From Acanthosoma haemorrhoidale (Eukaryota; Arthropoda; Insecta; Hemiptera; Acanthosomatidae), in assembly GCA_930367205.1 (NCBI GenBank), contig OV884014.1, positions 71,651,104-71,715,103 of the forward strand: DNA of 64,000 nucleotides, in the 5' to 3' direction. The first letter of the stretch is position 1. The number at the start of each line of letters is the position of its first letter. Positions 35,757 to 47,700 of the stretch are shown in pieces. Both the position numbers and the translations under genes were made by a program. Below the pieces are notes generated by a model. It was not told where the DNA came from. It was given only the letters and a program-made list of their open reading frames with translations, and searched no databases.

Positions 35757-38700
35757 ATCCTAACTCGTTAACCTGAAAAATTTTTTAATACCGATATCAA
35801 CGCATTATGAAGAAGATTTAAACAAATTTAACTATAATAATAAAGTTTAATTTAGACTTTAACCAGCTGAAGACAATACATTAAGATGAGTGTCATTTTA
35901 GAAATAAATAAATTAACACGAATTGAACTAAAAAACAAACCGGTAGCAATATAATACTCGATTATAATTCAAGTCATCCAAAGTTCCGAATTTTAAATTC
36001 AACCTGTAATTTAGTTGACATTGCTAATGCACTGACTGAAAAAAAGTGTTTTGTGTGAAGTTAAAACAACTGCTTAGAACATGTTGTTAAAGAATGATTA
36101 CCCGAATGCCACAATTCACATGCGAACATTTAAATTCCTCTAAGAACAGTTTTTATATAATTTATTTATTTATGGTTTACTTTTCGGTTATGCAATTTAA
36201 AGAAGATTATATTGTTTTCTTCCTACGATCAGCCCGGTTTTACTTCTTTCATCCGCCAAATCACTTAATCCTATTTCTTACTCACTCTGGCTATCACTTG
36301 AATATCCTGGATTCTGATCATACAATATCCATACCAATCAATTATCTACTAACATATTTGTAGATTGATATATTTCGTACCCCAAGCATTGTGTAGAATT
36401 ATTTTCATTTTTAGTCGGAGTTTAGTTGTGAATTTTATTTGTTAAGCTACTAATGTTGGTGTTAACATCTAACAGATATAGAAAAAAACAGTCTTTGCTT
36501 TTTTTTTGGAGAGGGGAGGGAGTAATATTACTTCCTCAACAAAACATGGTTGATCTTGACTTGTTTTTTTATCAAAATTAAACTTTTTACAAATAAAATT
36601 TTTAATTTAATAGGCGTGAAGTATAGAATGTTTTCAGCATTGGGGAAAGAATACCTTAGGAAAAAATTCCAAATACAAATATGTTACATTATCGACAGTG
36701 CATAGTAACTAAACTACACTAAACGATATAATTTATTTGGCTTTGAAACCACCTCTTCTGAAATATCTTAACTACGCCATTGGTGCACTTGAGTTGAGTA
36801 ACTTGCACGCCATATCTTGATGGATTCAGGCATATTCTTGGTGATTAAACATTAAATATTGATTTCCGAAGACAGATGATGATCTATGGTCGAGACGAGT
36901 CCACTTAAGATGCATTTATGAACAAACCTCTTTATTATGCAACTGATTAATAAATGTTTACCAATCATATTGACAGGGGATCAAATCAGTGATCTCGACA
37001 TACGAATTAATACGTTTTTGTATCATATGTACATATGGTGGATTTTGGCTTCAGTTGACTGCTGCTACTGACATTAAAACTGTCAATAAAGCAGTTTCGC
37101 TACCTTAAAAAAGAATTTATGTACCTATGTACCTGCTACAGACGTGACTTCTTAAACATTGAACAAATAAAGTACAAAATTAATACATATAATTAAAATA
37201 TATGTGTAGTATACAATTATGCCCGTCAATATCAACAAATAAAATCTTCTTTTAATAATTCTATATAAAATCTACATTCGGGTATAGGGTTGTCAGTTTG
37301 TGTCTGAGCATATGGATTCAATGCATCTAAGCGATTCCATAAACATTAAATACTATTATGTTTATGTATCTTCCCCCTAAAATGTGCTGATTATGTTGTT
37401 AACAGGTGGGATAATACAGCATGTAAACTAAGCTGAAAATAAATTTTTTCACGTACCTAAATCCTTATATACGCTTCGTTTCTTAGTTAATTTATTCTAA
37501 TTTTGGTGTAGGTGGCGGGCATTTTATAAATTACATTTTGTCTATCCGCCATTATAGATCTGATTATCAAATTTTATTAAGGCCACTGGTTATTGGCGTA
37601 TATGTACAAATATTTTATGAATTTTTAGTTTTGGTTTTCTAATTTTCATGCTCCCATTCTATATTGCACACCATAGTGGCAAAACAGCTTATTTGATCAT
37701 ACTTGCATCATTCTAAGGGAATATCTCAACTTAATCCGCTCATTAATTATAGAATATATATATATATAACAAAAGAGGAAATGTTTCAACAATTCTCTGA
37801 TCTTTAAAAAAAAACTGAGATGATAAAAAAAAAAAACTTGGTAACTAAGTAGCAACATTGCCGAACTATTAATCAAGCTGTGAGACATAGAGAAAATATT
37901 AAAAAAAAGTCAAAAGGAATTGAAGGGAGTCAGTGATAATTAAGAGCATAAAAAACGGGACAAAAAGTCCTTAATGTCAGACTCGGAAGCTCTTAAGTAT
38001 TTAAACCTATTATATTTTTTTTCAGGGCTCCAAGTATGAAAGGGTATCTGGTGAAGAGGGAAGCTTAACCGTGTATGAGTTATAGGACAGAGAGCGTGCG
38101 ATTAACATTCCATTTAAGGAGTGGACCTCTTTTGGCGTTTGTCAGGTTTTGAACCTAGTACTAAATTTACGTGAGATATATTTAATTAGTTAATATAAGT
38201 TGGTAAGATTATTTGTTTATGGATATTTAGTGATTTATATTGCTGGGAGACTTATTTAACTATTTATTTACTCTAAACATTTTTAGTAGTAACAGCACCG
38301 ATTCATTATAACTACATATCATTTACACCAGTACATTTATTCGCGTTTGGATATCTTCAATTTGACCCCCTGTTAACACGATTAGTGAATATTTATTTCT
38401 CAGTTGCCAAATAATTAATACCTGACCCTTCAATATTTTTCATCGTATTGCTTTTATTTTTTAAATCTCTTGATTATCAAGTAAAACTTCTATGATATCC
38501 TTCTGTTACAGGATTGACAGCTAATTTGAAACTCGATTTATTAATTAAATTAGTTATTAAACATAATATAATTATTATTGTATATATCAAATATAATTTA
38601 TTAATTGTGATCAATCAAAGTCACCAATCAAAAATGGCCCACAATGAGAAGGATGAGATCTTTAATTTAATACTTACCCAGTATTGTAAGAAAAAATTGT

Positions 38701-41398
38701 GTCAAGGCCGCTGTTACCTAACTGAATGGGGTAGCTTGACAGTCACAGGTTTGAGTCCTTGACATGCCACCATTTTTTTTTTCCTTTAACAAATAACTAC
38801 TTAACGAATAGTCATTTTATTTAAGTATGTACCCCTCCCCCCTCTATATAAAACTGCCACTTTACTCTGAACTACTTCTACTCAAACCTTTCTTACAGCT
38901 ATATTTTAATAATTTCATTAGTAATGTTTTCTTTGGTCAAGATAATATTTTTGAAAACCCAATTTCATTCATGATTACTATTCTGAGATTTTTTGAGCGG
39001 TATTTTGATCCGACCACTTTCTATATTTTCCATTGAATAAAGTTTAAATTAATAAAACAGCACAAGGTTAAGTATTATCTTAGTCATTTATTTCTCAAAC
39101 GTCATTTTTCTAGTGGCACTTAAACTAGTTGATAGCCTGTCCGTTGGGCCCAGTAAGACCGATGTAACCTGTCGAAACAGCTCTTAAAGAGAATGATAAG
39201 TTAATATTCTCTGCATGAAACCACCAACTATATATTTCAATGAAGTATATCTTTATGGATAACTGGAGAGATTCACTTTCAAACATGTACTAAGTGTAAC
39301 ATAGCTGACGTTTAAAGTCAAAAGGATTACAACTGGTTGCTTGTTCGAGCTAAGAACTCGTTTATTGAATTATTGGTTGCATATTTAAGCAGTGCAATCA
39401 CTGTTTTCCAGAGGAGGTAGATTTCGGACAGCCCCCGTCGAGTGAATAATTACAAATACAATCTGTACCAATGACGAACAGCTTACAATGTTTATGATTA
39501 CTAGTAGTAAGCACAATGCTTTATACACTATTTAGCTGTTTAAAAATCCATTATTAAGTTGGGGCCTATTTCGAATCTGAAGATTGCAAGTTATTGTGAA
39601 GCTGACAACAGGCTGCTAAAAGCGATTGTAAAATAGAAATACAACCTTTTGGGGAGACAAAATATTTGCTTAAGGGTGTGTCGTTTTGTAAAATTCATCT
39701 GAACAATATGATTACAAAAAAAAAGCATAATATCCCACAAGTGGATCATTGTTGATAATTGACAGACCGCAATGTTTCATTAGCAACGTTGGCGCCAAGG
39801 TTTGTTCCTACACTACGAGATGGTTGCATAAGATTCCTACACATTCTTATCAGAAATGTTCCTAGCACCTTGTATAAATGTAAGTACGAGTGTAAGAGTA
39901 ACATTTTTAGTAATCGAGACGGTATAACAAATTATTTTTGACAACAAAAATTTCTATTGGTTTTTGAAAACTATTAAGAGACGTGGAGGCACACATTTGC
40001 TTGTTCACACTAAAGGTTATTTTATTTCGTTTATATAAATTTCAAGGAAAAAAAAATCTAAATAAAATTTAGTTTTATTACCCAACCATTGGGCACCAGG
40101 CAAGGTATTTTGTAATTAGTCATTTTACGACCCAATTCCTAAGAGTAGAACGTGCTTACTTACTTGTTATTTGTTTGTTGATTTTTGAACAGCAGTCATA
40201 TACTCTCTGGCAGCTAAGTCAGGAGACAATGCTCAAATATCAACAGGTGCTGATAAAGAAGACACCAGAAACATTTTCAGTATTTTAAAACATCATCAAC
40301 ATAAAACGTGACGGACAAAATCTAAATAAAACGTTAGTTTATTGCCAGATAACTTTGAACTTGATATCTGTGAAGGTTGTCTGCCAATGTGTATCGTCGG
40401 GTTTTTACTACGTGGTTTCCTCGTTGATCAAACAGGTCTCAATCGCACCTGCAGCCATACTTGTACATACTTGTTCAACTTGGTGCTCACCTAACCTCAC
40501 TTTATAGTACATTCATAAAAATTGAATTATATTTGTAAATGTCAGTTCGAGAATAAATGTTTTTATAGTTGTATAACGTCCGCAACAGGTTTTTTTTTTA
40601 ACGAGAGATGCATCGAATTCAAAGCAGTAATACCTTTTTTTAGGCACCGTTCCAAGCATTATCCTCCGGGCAGGCTTAAAACAGGTTCGTTTGCTTTCTA
40701 TTTGGAGTCTAATTTTTTTGCAGCTATGTTGACGAATGAATAAAGATAAAAAACAATTTTTATGTGTAATTAAATTTATTCTTTTAATAAGGATTGATTA
40801 TCAAATTTATTAATAGCGGTATGAACCTTATTCAAGATTCCCATGAATGAAATCAACTTAAAACCATGACACATAAATTACTAACATTTTATGTAAAATA
40901 TCAAGTAGTGCCAGTAAGGACTTAATGTTTTTTATTTAATGCCGAAAAATGTGTGTGGTATGTGCCATTTTTTTCTAACAGACAGAAGGAATTACAGAAA
41001 AGGTTCAAAACTGAAAAATTTCCCTACATCAGAAATAACAAAAAATATGCGAGTTCCTAGAGATAATTTAAATGTTTGCCGAGTTTAATTATCGTATAGT
41101 ACAGTGCGAATGACCGCAAAATATACACAACTTGTATTATAAAAAAAACCTATGAATAAAGGCTTTCTTTAAACGGTATAGTTTTAACTTTTTTCCTACT
41201 TAGCAAATGCGCAGGCCTGGATTCAATTCCTGACGAATGATTGGCAGATTCACTACCTCAAAGTTTGATTTATAAAACGTATTTCTTACAAATATTGTTT
41301 TCCTGAGGTTTTGACAAACAGAACGATTATATAAAGTATTAGGTTCTATGTCTCACGGACCTTCGACAATCTGTGTTAATATCATTCATTACCTGAAA
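30902..41398. other. Long gene-poor AT-rich interval downstream of transporter copy 2
   Basis: About 10.5 kb with no supportable gene. A possible poly(A) signal for the transporter (AATAAA) is at 31380-31385. Open frames here (for example 33948-34205 minus, 34220-34658 plus, 36094-36363 plus) are short, AT-driven and without domains. The interval contains the (AT)n tract at 35716-35752 and a patch of more balanced composition at about 33960-34240 that I could not assign. A tRNA-like fold at 38701-38763 was considered and not accepted. Confidence 0.5.
35716..35752. repeat. (AT)n microsatellite
   Basis: About 37 bases of uninterrupted AT dinucleotide repeat. Confidence 0.97.
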
Positions 41399-41530
41399 TG
41401 CCATTACCTTCAAAAGCCTTTCATCATTACTACTTAATTACTTTTCATCAGTAGGTCGGGATTTATTGGTCATTTCAAATGATCGTGTAACATTGAAAAG
41501 TAATGATGAAAGGCGTTTGAAGGTAATGAC
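41399..41530. repeat. Fold-back: inverted repeat with arms of about 35 bp
   Basis: The left arm at 41400-41433 contains CATTACCTTCAAAAGCCTTT. The right arm at 41493-41530 is its near-perfect reverse complement, with one changed base in the core (AAAAGCC against AAACGCC). The loop is about 60 bases. No flanking direct repeat or coding was found. It may be a non-autonomous fold-back or MITE-like element, or a product of local inverted duplication. Confidence 0.8.
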
Positions 41531-41813
41531 AAAGCAGATAATGACATTAACACTGTACGTGTAAGGTCCGCTTAATTGATCGTTTCAAGAATGTTCACTG
41601 AGTGGTTTTCCCACTCTAATGCTAAATTAATACGAATCATTACACCTTTTACACTATTGGAATCTAAATACTCGTTATATAAACCTTCGTGATATGATTC
41701 GGAATTATCTAGATATCACTAGTGCTAACGTTTGAAACGTTACTTTAATTCATATTCTCATTGATTCGAATTAATTTACATTTGTATCATGTGAATTGTC
41801 TTTACAGAAAAGT

Positions 41814-41890
41814 CTCAACCCAAATATTTCTTTATTTTCCCCTCATCCTCAAACTTATAATTAGAGAGCTAAGAAAAAAAAAAAAAAAAA
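41814..41890 (+). mobile_element. LINE family B terminal 3' fragment with poly(A)
   Basis: Only the last about 60 bases of the family B 3' UTR (CAAATATTTCTTTATTTTCC through TTATAATTAGAGAGCTAAG) followed by about 17 A. An extremely 5'-truncated insertion just upstream of the family C copy. Confidence 0.8.
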
Positions 41891-42005
41891 GAAATTCTTT
41901 ATGTAAATATATTCGCATAAGAATCTACAGTAAATAAAAGTTTTGTCATTTTTTTAACGGGATTTGGGGGAAAAAAAGTATTTTGTTTTAATTTTTTTTT
42001 TCAAG

Positions 42006-43135
42006 AACACAGCAAGTGCTATGATCTCGTTGGTCTGCACGCAGGCTTTCGACTCAGTGTCCCACGGGATGCTGTGCCGACAGCTTTGCGACTGGGAATG
42101 CCCAGAGCAGCTATACACCATGTTGGTTTCCTTCTTGAGGAACAGATCGGTGAGGGCACGGTTGGGTGATCCTCAAGCAGCGGTTTTGTCTCCGGTTATT
42201 TTCAGCATGTTCACATCTGAAATTGTTGGGACAAACTATAAGAAAGCTACTGTAATCGCTTTCGTCGAAGACATTGTGGTTTACAGCAGCAGCATGAGTG
42301 CACAAAGAGCTCTTACACAGGCCGAGTCAGGTTTTAATGTAATCAGTGACAGACTGGGCATCTTAAACATCAGTGTAAACGCCGCGATGACCAACTGCGT
42401 AATCTTCTCCCAAAGGGGGAAAAAAGCCTTGCCAAAATCATATAGTATAGGAGGACAAGAGAACTCACCAGCTTTCTCAATGCACTATCTGGGTATAAAA
42501 ATGGATAGGCATCTCAATTTCTCTACTCAATTTAGTAATAAAATAGAAAAAGTACGACACATGTCATATCAGCTTTCGCACTTCAACTTTTTGCTTTTTT
42601 TTCAACTTGTTGCTTCATCACAAACTGATGAAATATAAATGTGTCCTCCGGCCAGCTCTGCTGTACTGTGCCCCACGATATACTAACTTGACTGCGGAAT
42701 AGTCAATACAGCGGAAAGTCTCCACCAATTCCCAGAATGGGATCATGAGAATAGTGGTCAGACATACCTCTCTCGAAAGGTTAAAGAACGCCGACCTGCA
42801 CCGATCCTTGGTGTGGGGTCGGTGGGCGAGTTCGTCCAAGTTTTTTGACTCGTTGCAGCTCCTAACGAACCCAGGGTTCAATAATATGACCCCACTACGA
42901 TTCCAGCATCAATGGCGACGTTATTATAGTTTATTATAACGTTATTATAAAGTACAAATCGGGGAAAATTAGGTTAAGATTTTGTTGTTAGATGTAAGTT
43001 AGTTTTAAGTATATGATTCATAAAGTGATTCCAATCATTTTTAAATATGTATAGACGATCAATGTATAATGTACATTATACTTTTGTAACAATCACAAAT
43101 CACAATATGAAATTGTATAAAATGTAGCCAATCTG
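42006..43135 (+). pseudogene. LINE family C reverse-transcriptase remnant
   Basis: The first part (42006-42638) reads as a reverse-transcriptase core lacking its N-terminus. It shows motif A as QAFDSVSHGML, motif B as QAAVLSPVIF and motif C as AFVEDIVVYSS, followed by HYLGIKMDRHLNFSTQ. Motif C has FVED in place of the catalytic F/YADD, and motif B has QAA in place of QGS, so it is inactive even before truncation. After a stop at 42638 the similarity continues in other frames (KCVLRPALLYCAP, then IMRIVVRHTSLER, then NADLHRSLVWGRWAS). The 3' UTR, with AATGTACATT near 43070, matches the inverted copy at 15100-15628. Confidence 0.85.
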
Positions 43136-43757
43136 CAGGACATATAATGACCTATTGTAAATACATTTATTTATGTAGTCTATACTGATTCCATAATTTA
43201 TAATAACAAGAGGATATGGGGGGGGGGAGATTTTTTTTGTCGATTCATCATATAAGTACGAGAGTAAAATTAAATTCGGATATTCAGCTTAATTTTTTCT
43301 CCCACTATATACTATCAACTAAGCCTAGAATACCTCTCAAGCCTAACAATACGTAGAGACATACAAACACCCTACGTGCATGAACAAATACGAAGGATTA
43401 TAAAACATATTAGTGTTTGCCTATAGTTTACTGTCTCACATCAGTAGATAAGAGTAACTAGGAAGAAAGTCTTTACTTGTTCAACTACGGTCCTCAGTGG
43501 CGTAGAAATGGTTTGTACGGAAATGCAATAAACTGTTGACAGACACGTCTGCGACGTATAAATATGAAGGTCAGCCCACGACATAGCAAAAAGTAGAGTA
43601 GAGATAGTGTAAATTCCATTCAAGGCTACAAGTGCAAGCCAACACTCGCTCTCATTGGAAGTCTTTCCGAACACATTTTCTAGACAGTTATTTGTTTGCA
43701 AAATTAAAATTTACGATTTATGAGCTACCTTTATTATACCTGGTCTATCATACATTA
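43136..43757. other. Intergenic, no gene recognised
   Basis: AT-rich with an eight- or nine-base G run at about 43220. The minus-strand 86-codon frame at 43441-43701 has no recognisable domain. Confidence 0.4.
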
Positions 43758-43762
43758 TAAAC

Positions 43763-44717
43763 TGTCGGGTCATCAGGAGGGAGGTGCCTGGTTACCCTAG
43801 CCCTGGTGACAAGTGAGGGTTTTTTGAGTTTATAACCTGGACAATCGTTTCATGACGGCTTCACTATCTGACTCCATTTTTTGATAGGTATGTGCCCCGA
43901 CAGTGCACTATGTTCAGGAGAAGAGGTACAGGGTAGTTTATGTGGTCTTGGAATGACCACGAACTTACACCCGGTATCTTAGGGTTATACCGTCCGGATC
44001 CCAAAGGCGAGTGTGAACCGGAGAGAGTCAGACTGGATTGCCGCAGGATTGCTGCTAAGTAAATTTGCAGGGCCACGGCAACCGTCGTCCGCGAGGAAGA
44101 GGTCTCCCCCAAGGAGGTGCTAGTTTTAGCGAGGCTAAGGCTGAGATTCTCACTAGGAAGTTGTGGGGTCTGACGACGCCGCACTAAAACATAGCGAGGT
44201 GAGGAGAGAAGAGGTGCAGAGGTTTTTCATAAAGAAGCAGTCAGATTTTCAGAGTTCAAGCGGGGTAGCCACGTAGTTGCCAGGAGAGAATGATTTACAG
44301 TTTTTAGTTTTTATTTTCAAAGCCTCTCTTTAATTGTTAATAGAAGATTTACAGGGGCTAGACCCTCGGCTTAAGTACCCAGCAAGCCTTGCCCTTAGCC
44401 AATCATTATTAAGATTGGCGTAACCAATGACGTGTGGTTTCTTTGTCCTCTGGGAGAGGCTGGCACGGTTCTTGCCGAGGGTCTGTGGCCTCATCTGGCC
44501 TCATACCTGCAACTGGCAGCTGGTTTCCCATGTAATTACTGTAACTACTTGGCACCCCGCATTTTTTATTGTTTAACACATTTACAATGATTTATATTTT
44601 GTTCATGTTATTTACATTTGTCTACAATATATTTTGTTCATGTTATTTACATATGTTTACAATATATATACAATAGAGTATAGGGTGATTTATCTTATGT
44701 AGTTAGCGGTCGCTACA
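43763..44717. mobile_element. Solo LTR, copy 2 (about 955 bp)
   Basis: Begins TGTCGGGTCATC and ends GCGGTCGCTACA. It is flanked by TAAAC (43758-43762) and TGAAC (44718-44722), a 5-bp duplication with one mismatch. The core from 43893 is strongly similar to copies 1 and 3, and its first 12 and last 12 bases equal those of copy 3. No internal retroviral region adjoins. The 106-codon minus-strand frame inside is not a gene. Confidence 0.78.
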
Positions 44718-44722
44718 TGAAC

Positions 44723-47700
44723 AATCCCACTCAATCAATATGTACAGTTAAAACTCGTACCAACATACATACAATGTTTACATGTGAGTTCTGTCCAGGA
44801 TATCCCATACCCCCAAGGATTCTCGAAGTGAAGCTGGTATAGATGTCGGTTCTTAAAGATTCTTACTATCACTATGTAGCGAAGACTCAAAATAAGGCTA
44901 GAGAGCCACTTACGCTCAGATCGCAAGTGGGGATGGTAGCCAGTTATAGTACGCCATGACATACTTATCTATTTACAATCAATCGCTAGGACGCCAGCTT
45001 ACGAGACGAGGAGGATTGTATATATTGACGAGTTTTATTGTATACGGAATTGACTATTGAATTGGGATGTGAAGACTGTCATCGAATGTATATAATCTTG
45101 ATGTTATAAGCTCGAGAGCTGTAACTAATTGAGACCAGAGCTTTGACTGTACTTATGAGGAATTAAGATTTGAATGTTTGAATTCGTTTGATGTTTAAAG
45201 GTTTTTCTATACTCCAGAGTCTCAGTTTGTTAGTCCAAAAATGTTAGAATTTGTGCAGTTTGCATTCAAGACAAACAATGTTCAGTCTAACCTTATGTTG
45301 ATGTATTCAATCGTATGTTGGTTACACTAAATTTAAAATGAATATTGGTGTATCGACGAGCTGACCTAAATGGGCGATGCAGGAGAATCGGCAAAGATTT
45401 ACACCTCCCTTGAAATACGACAACTGGTAATTAAACGTGCCGCTCGGCAGACAATAGATCTCTGCCGTGACTATGTGATGCAACGCCATCTGTCTCGCTG
45501 AGTGCTTTGGGCAACAGCAATAAATATTGTCACCACCAAGCAATAAACGCTATTTGAAAGTGTCACAGGACGATAGATATTGAAAATAATTAGTGTTTGT
45601 TCAACTAAGGATATGTGGCATCGCTTTTTTCTTTTATATTTTAGTTTGGACGCATGATAAATTATTGAGTCATTTCGCAGTAAAAAAATAACTGTAAAAC
45701 AATAAAAAATGTAGACCACGTAACATTAATTTGCTTACATTAACGCCTAATGATGTAGCAAATTACCCTACATGTGGTAGGAGATTGCATAGAAGGATGT
45801 TTAGGGCGTGTACATTAAAGGGGTTTAAAGACGCTTTTTATGTCTTAAAACCAATATAAAGTAAACAATAATAACTAACTGGTACCGAGAGGACACGTGC
45901 GCTGCTTGAACGGCTTCCTGCTAAGCTTTGAACTCAAAACGGTCTCTAAAGTCGAGGGTTGGGGTCAAAAACGAATACATGACTACCCTAACTGGCCTGT
46001 AAAATTTAGTTTGACTATAAAATCTCATTACACTATATGACAGTGTTCTGAAAACCGTTTGTTATTTAAAAAAATGTCTTATATAGTTCCTAATTATAAT
46101 CGAAAGCGAACTAAAGGACCAATAAAGTGAAGAAAGGAATTGTCTGATACTCAGTATAGTGGAAAAAATACTAAGTGTGCACCACTTAGATCACTAAAAT
46201 CATTTTCTGTTTGATCAAAATATCTACACAGATAAATTATTGACTATGTATGTAGTGATTGTTTTATCAAAGCATTATTATAATCTAATTACGTCCGATT
46301 AACTTTAAACCGGCACAGGTCACTAATTAATGTAAATAGTTCTTATTTCATACTGAAAAGAAATAAAATACTTAGTTATTGATAGCATTATATAAACTGT
46401 TTAATAGAGATTTACCATTGATGATAGGTAATGTAAATATAATTTACCTTTCTACATACCACTGCATTTTTTAATGATATCCAAACAACCACAGATCACA
46501 TCTTCCACATTTTTATTATTTGTGTGTTTGAAAGATGTGGTTACAATATATTTCTATAGATTTTAAAATTCATGCTATCACATACCATATAGGGCCGATA
46601 GTTAACTAAGCAAAGGAGTACTGTGTCCGGTAGGTTTTACTTTCAAACAGCTACAGAATAATTGTACCCTGCCTGTTCATATGTTCAAAGTTATCTGTTG
46701 TAAAATTTATTCATTTCATCTGAACATTTATAAGTACAGCTAACAATATAAGTTATTAAGCCGTATTTATAGTGTATACTAAAGCATGGTAACTAGATCT
46801 TTGTGGAAAATTATTAAACCCGATAAAATTAGGTCCTGCATTTATTAACGAATTTCTTTTCAATTAACTCATTCACAAGACAGCTCCTAAATAAATAATG
46901 AAGAATAAAAAAAAAGTTATTGAAGACAATATTGGACGTCCTTGATGAGGAGCTTTGACACAAGGACTATTAAGGTCATACTCTAAGGATATGAGAAGTT
47001 AAACAAAGGCCAAAGATTCTTTTAAACATTTTTTCATCTTTTCTAAAGGATAATCATTATATTATATAAAAAAGAATATAGTGGCGTGCCCCGGATCCTT
47101 GACAAAAAATCTCCACTTCAAGCCACAGGCGTGCCAGTATTTTTTTTTCATTATTGGTTTCGTTAATTCATTATAAGCTATCGTTATTTTGAGAGGTTGT
47201 GAAGACGAAAATGTTTCCTATTTTCCGATCAGTAATAAAAAAGAGATAGTTTTGCTAATTTTCAGTTTTTATCTTGGATTATACCATTTATTTGTGTATT
47301 TGTATATTATTTATTATTGTATTTTAGTTGAGACCATGTTTACATTCGATAATTTTATTCAATATTCTAATGTTTTAGTCAGGGATTAGATTTTAAACTG
47401 TTTTAACGAATCTGAATTTAGTCATGAATTTTAAGCATATAATATAAGAACGTATAAATTTATTATTCCATTGTTATATTTTAATAATTTTAAAGTTTCG
47501 ACGATTAATAGTTTATATTATTCATTTGAGACTGATATTTTATTGCTTAATGGTTTTATTTAGATATTAGTTTGTTTTTTGTCTCTAAATGTTACAGCTC
47601 CAGGTCGAACCGTTGGCATTGTCCGTTAAAAAAGTTCGGCTACAAATCAATAAGGCTGTGGAAACACAGAAGGTGTTTTTATCCCTTAATAGTTATTAAA

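Noticed and set aside
38701..38763. tRNA-like structure with a 7-bp acceptor-like pairing GTCAAGG/CCTTGAC
   Set aside because: Only 63 bases long, the T arm does not pair well and the D and anticodon arms cannot be drawn.
43864..44184. 106-codon minus-strand open frame (and its counterpart at 16260-16493)
   Set aside because: Inside the solo LTRs. The peptides are similar only because the LTRs are related, and the frame is not maintained in copy 3.
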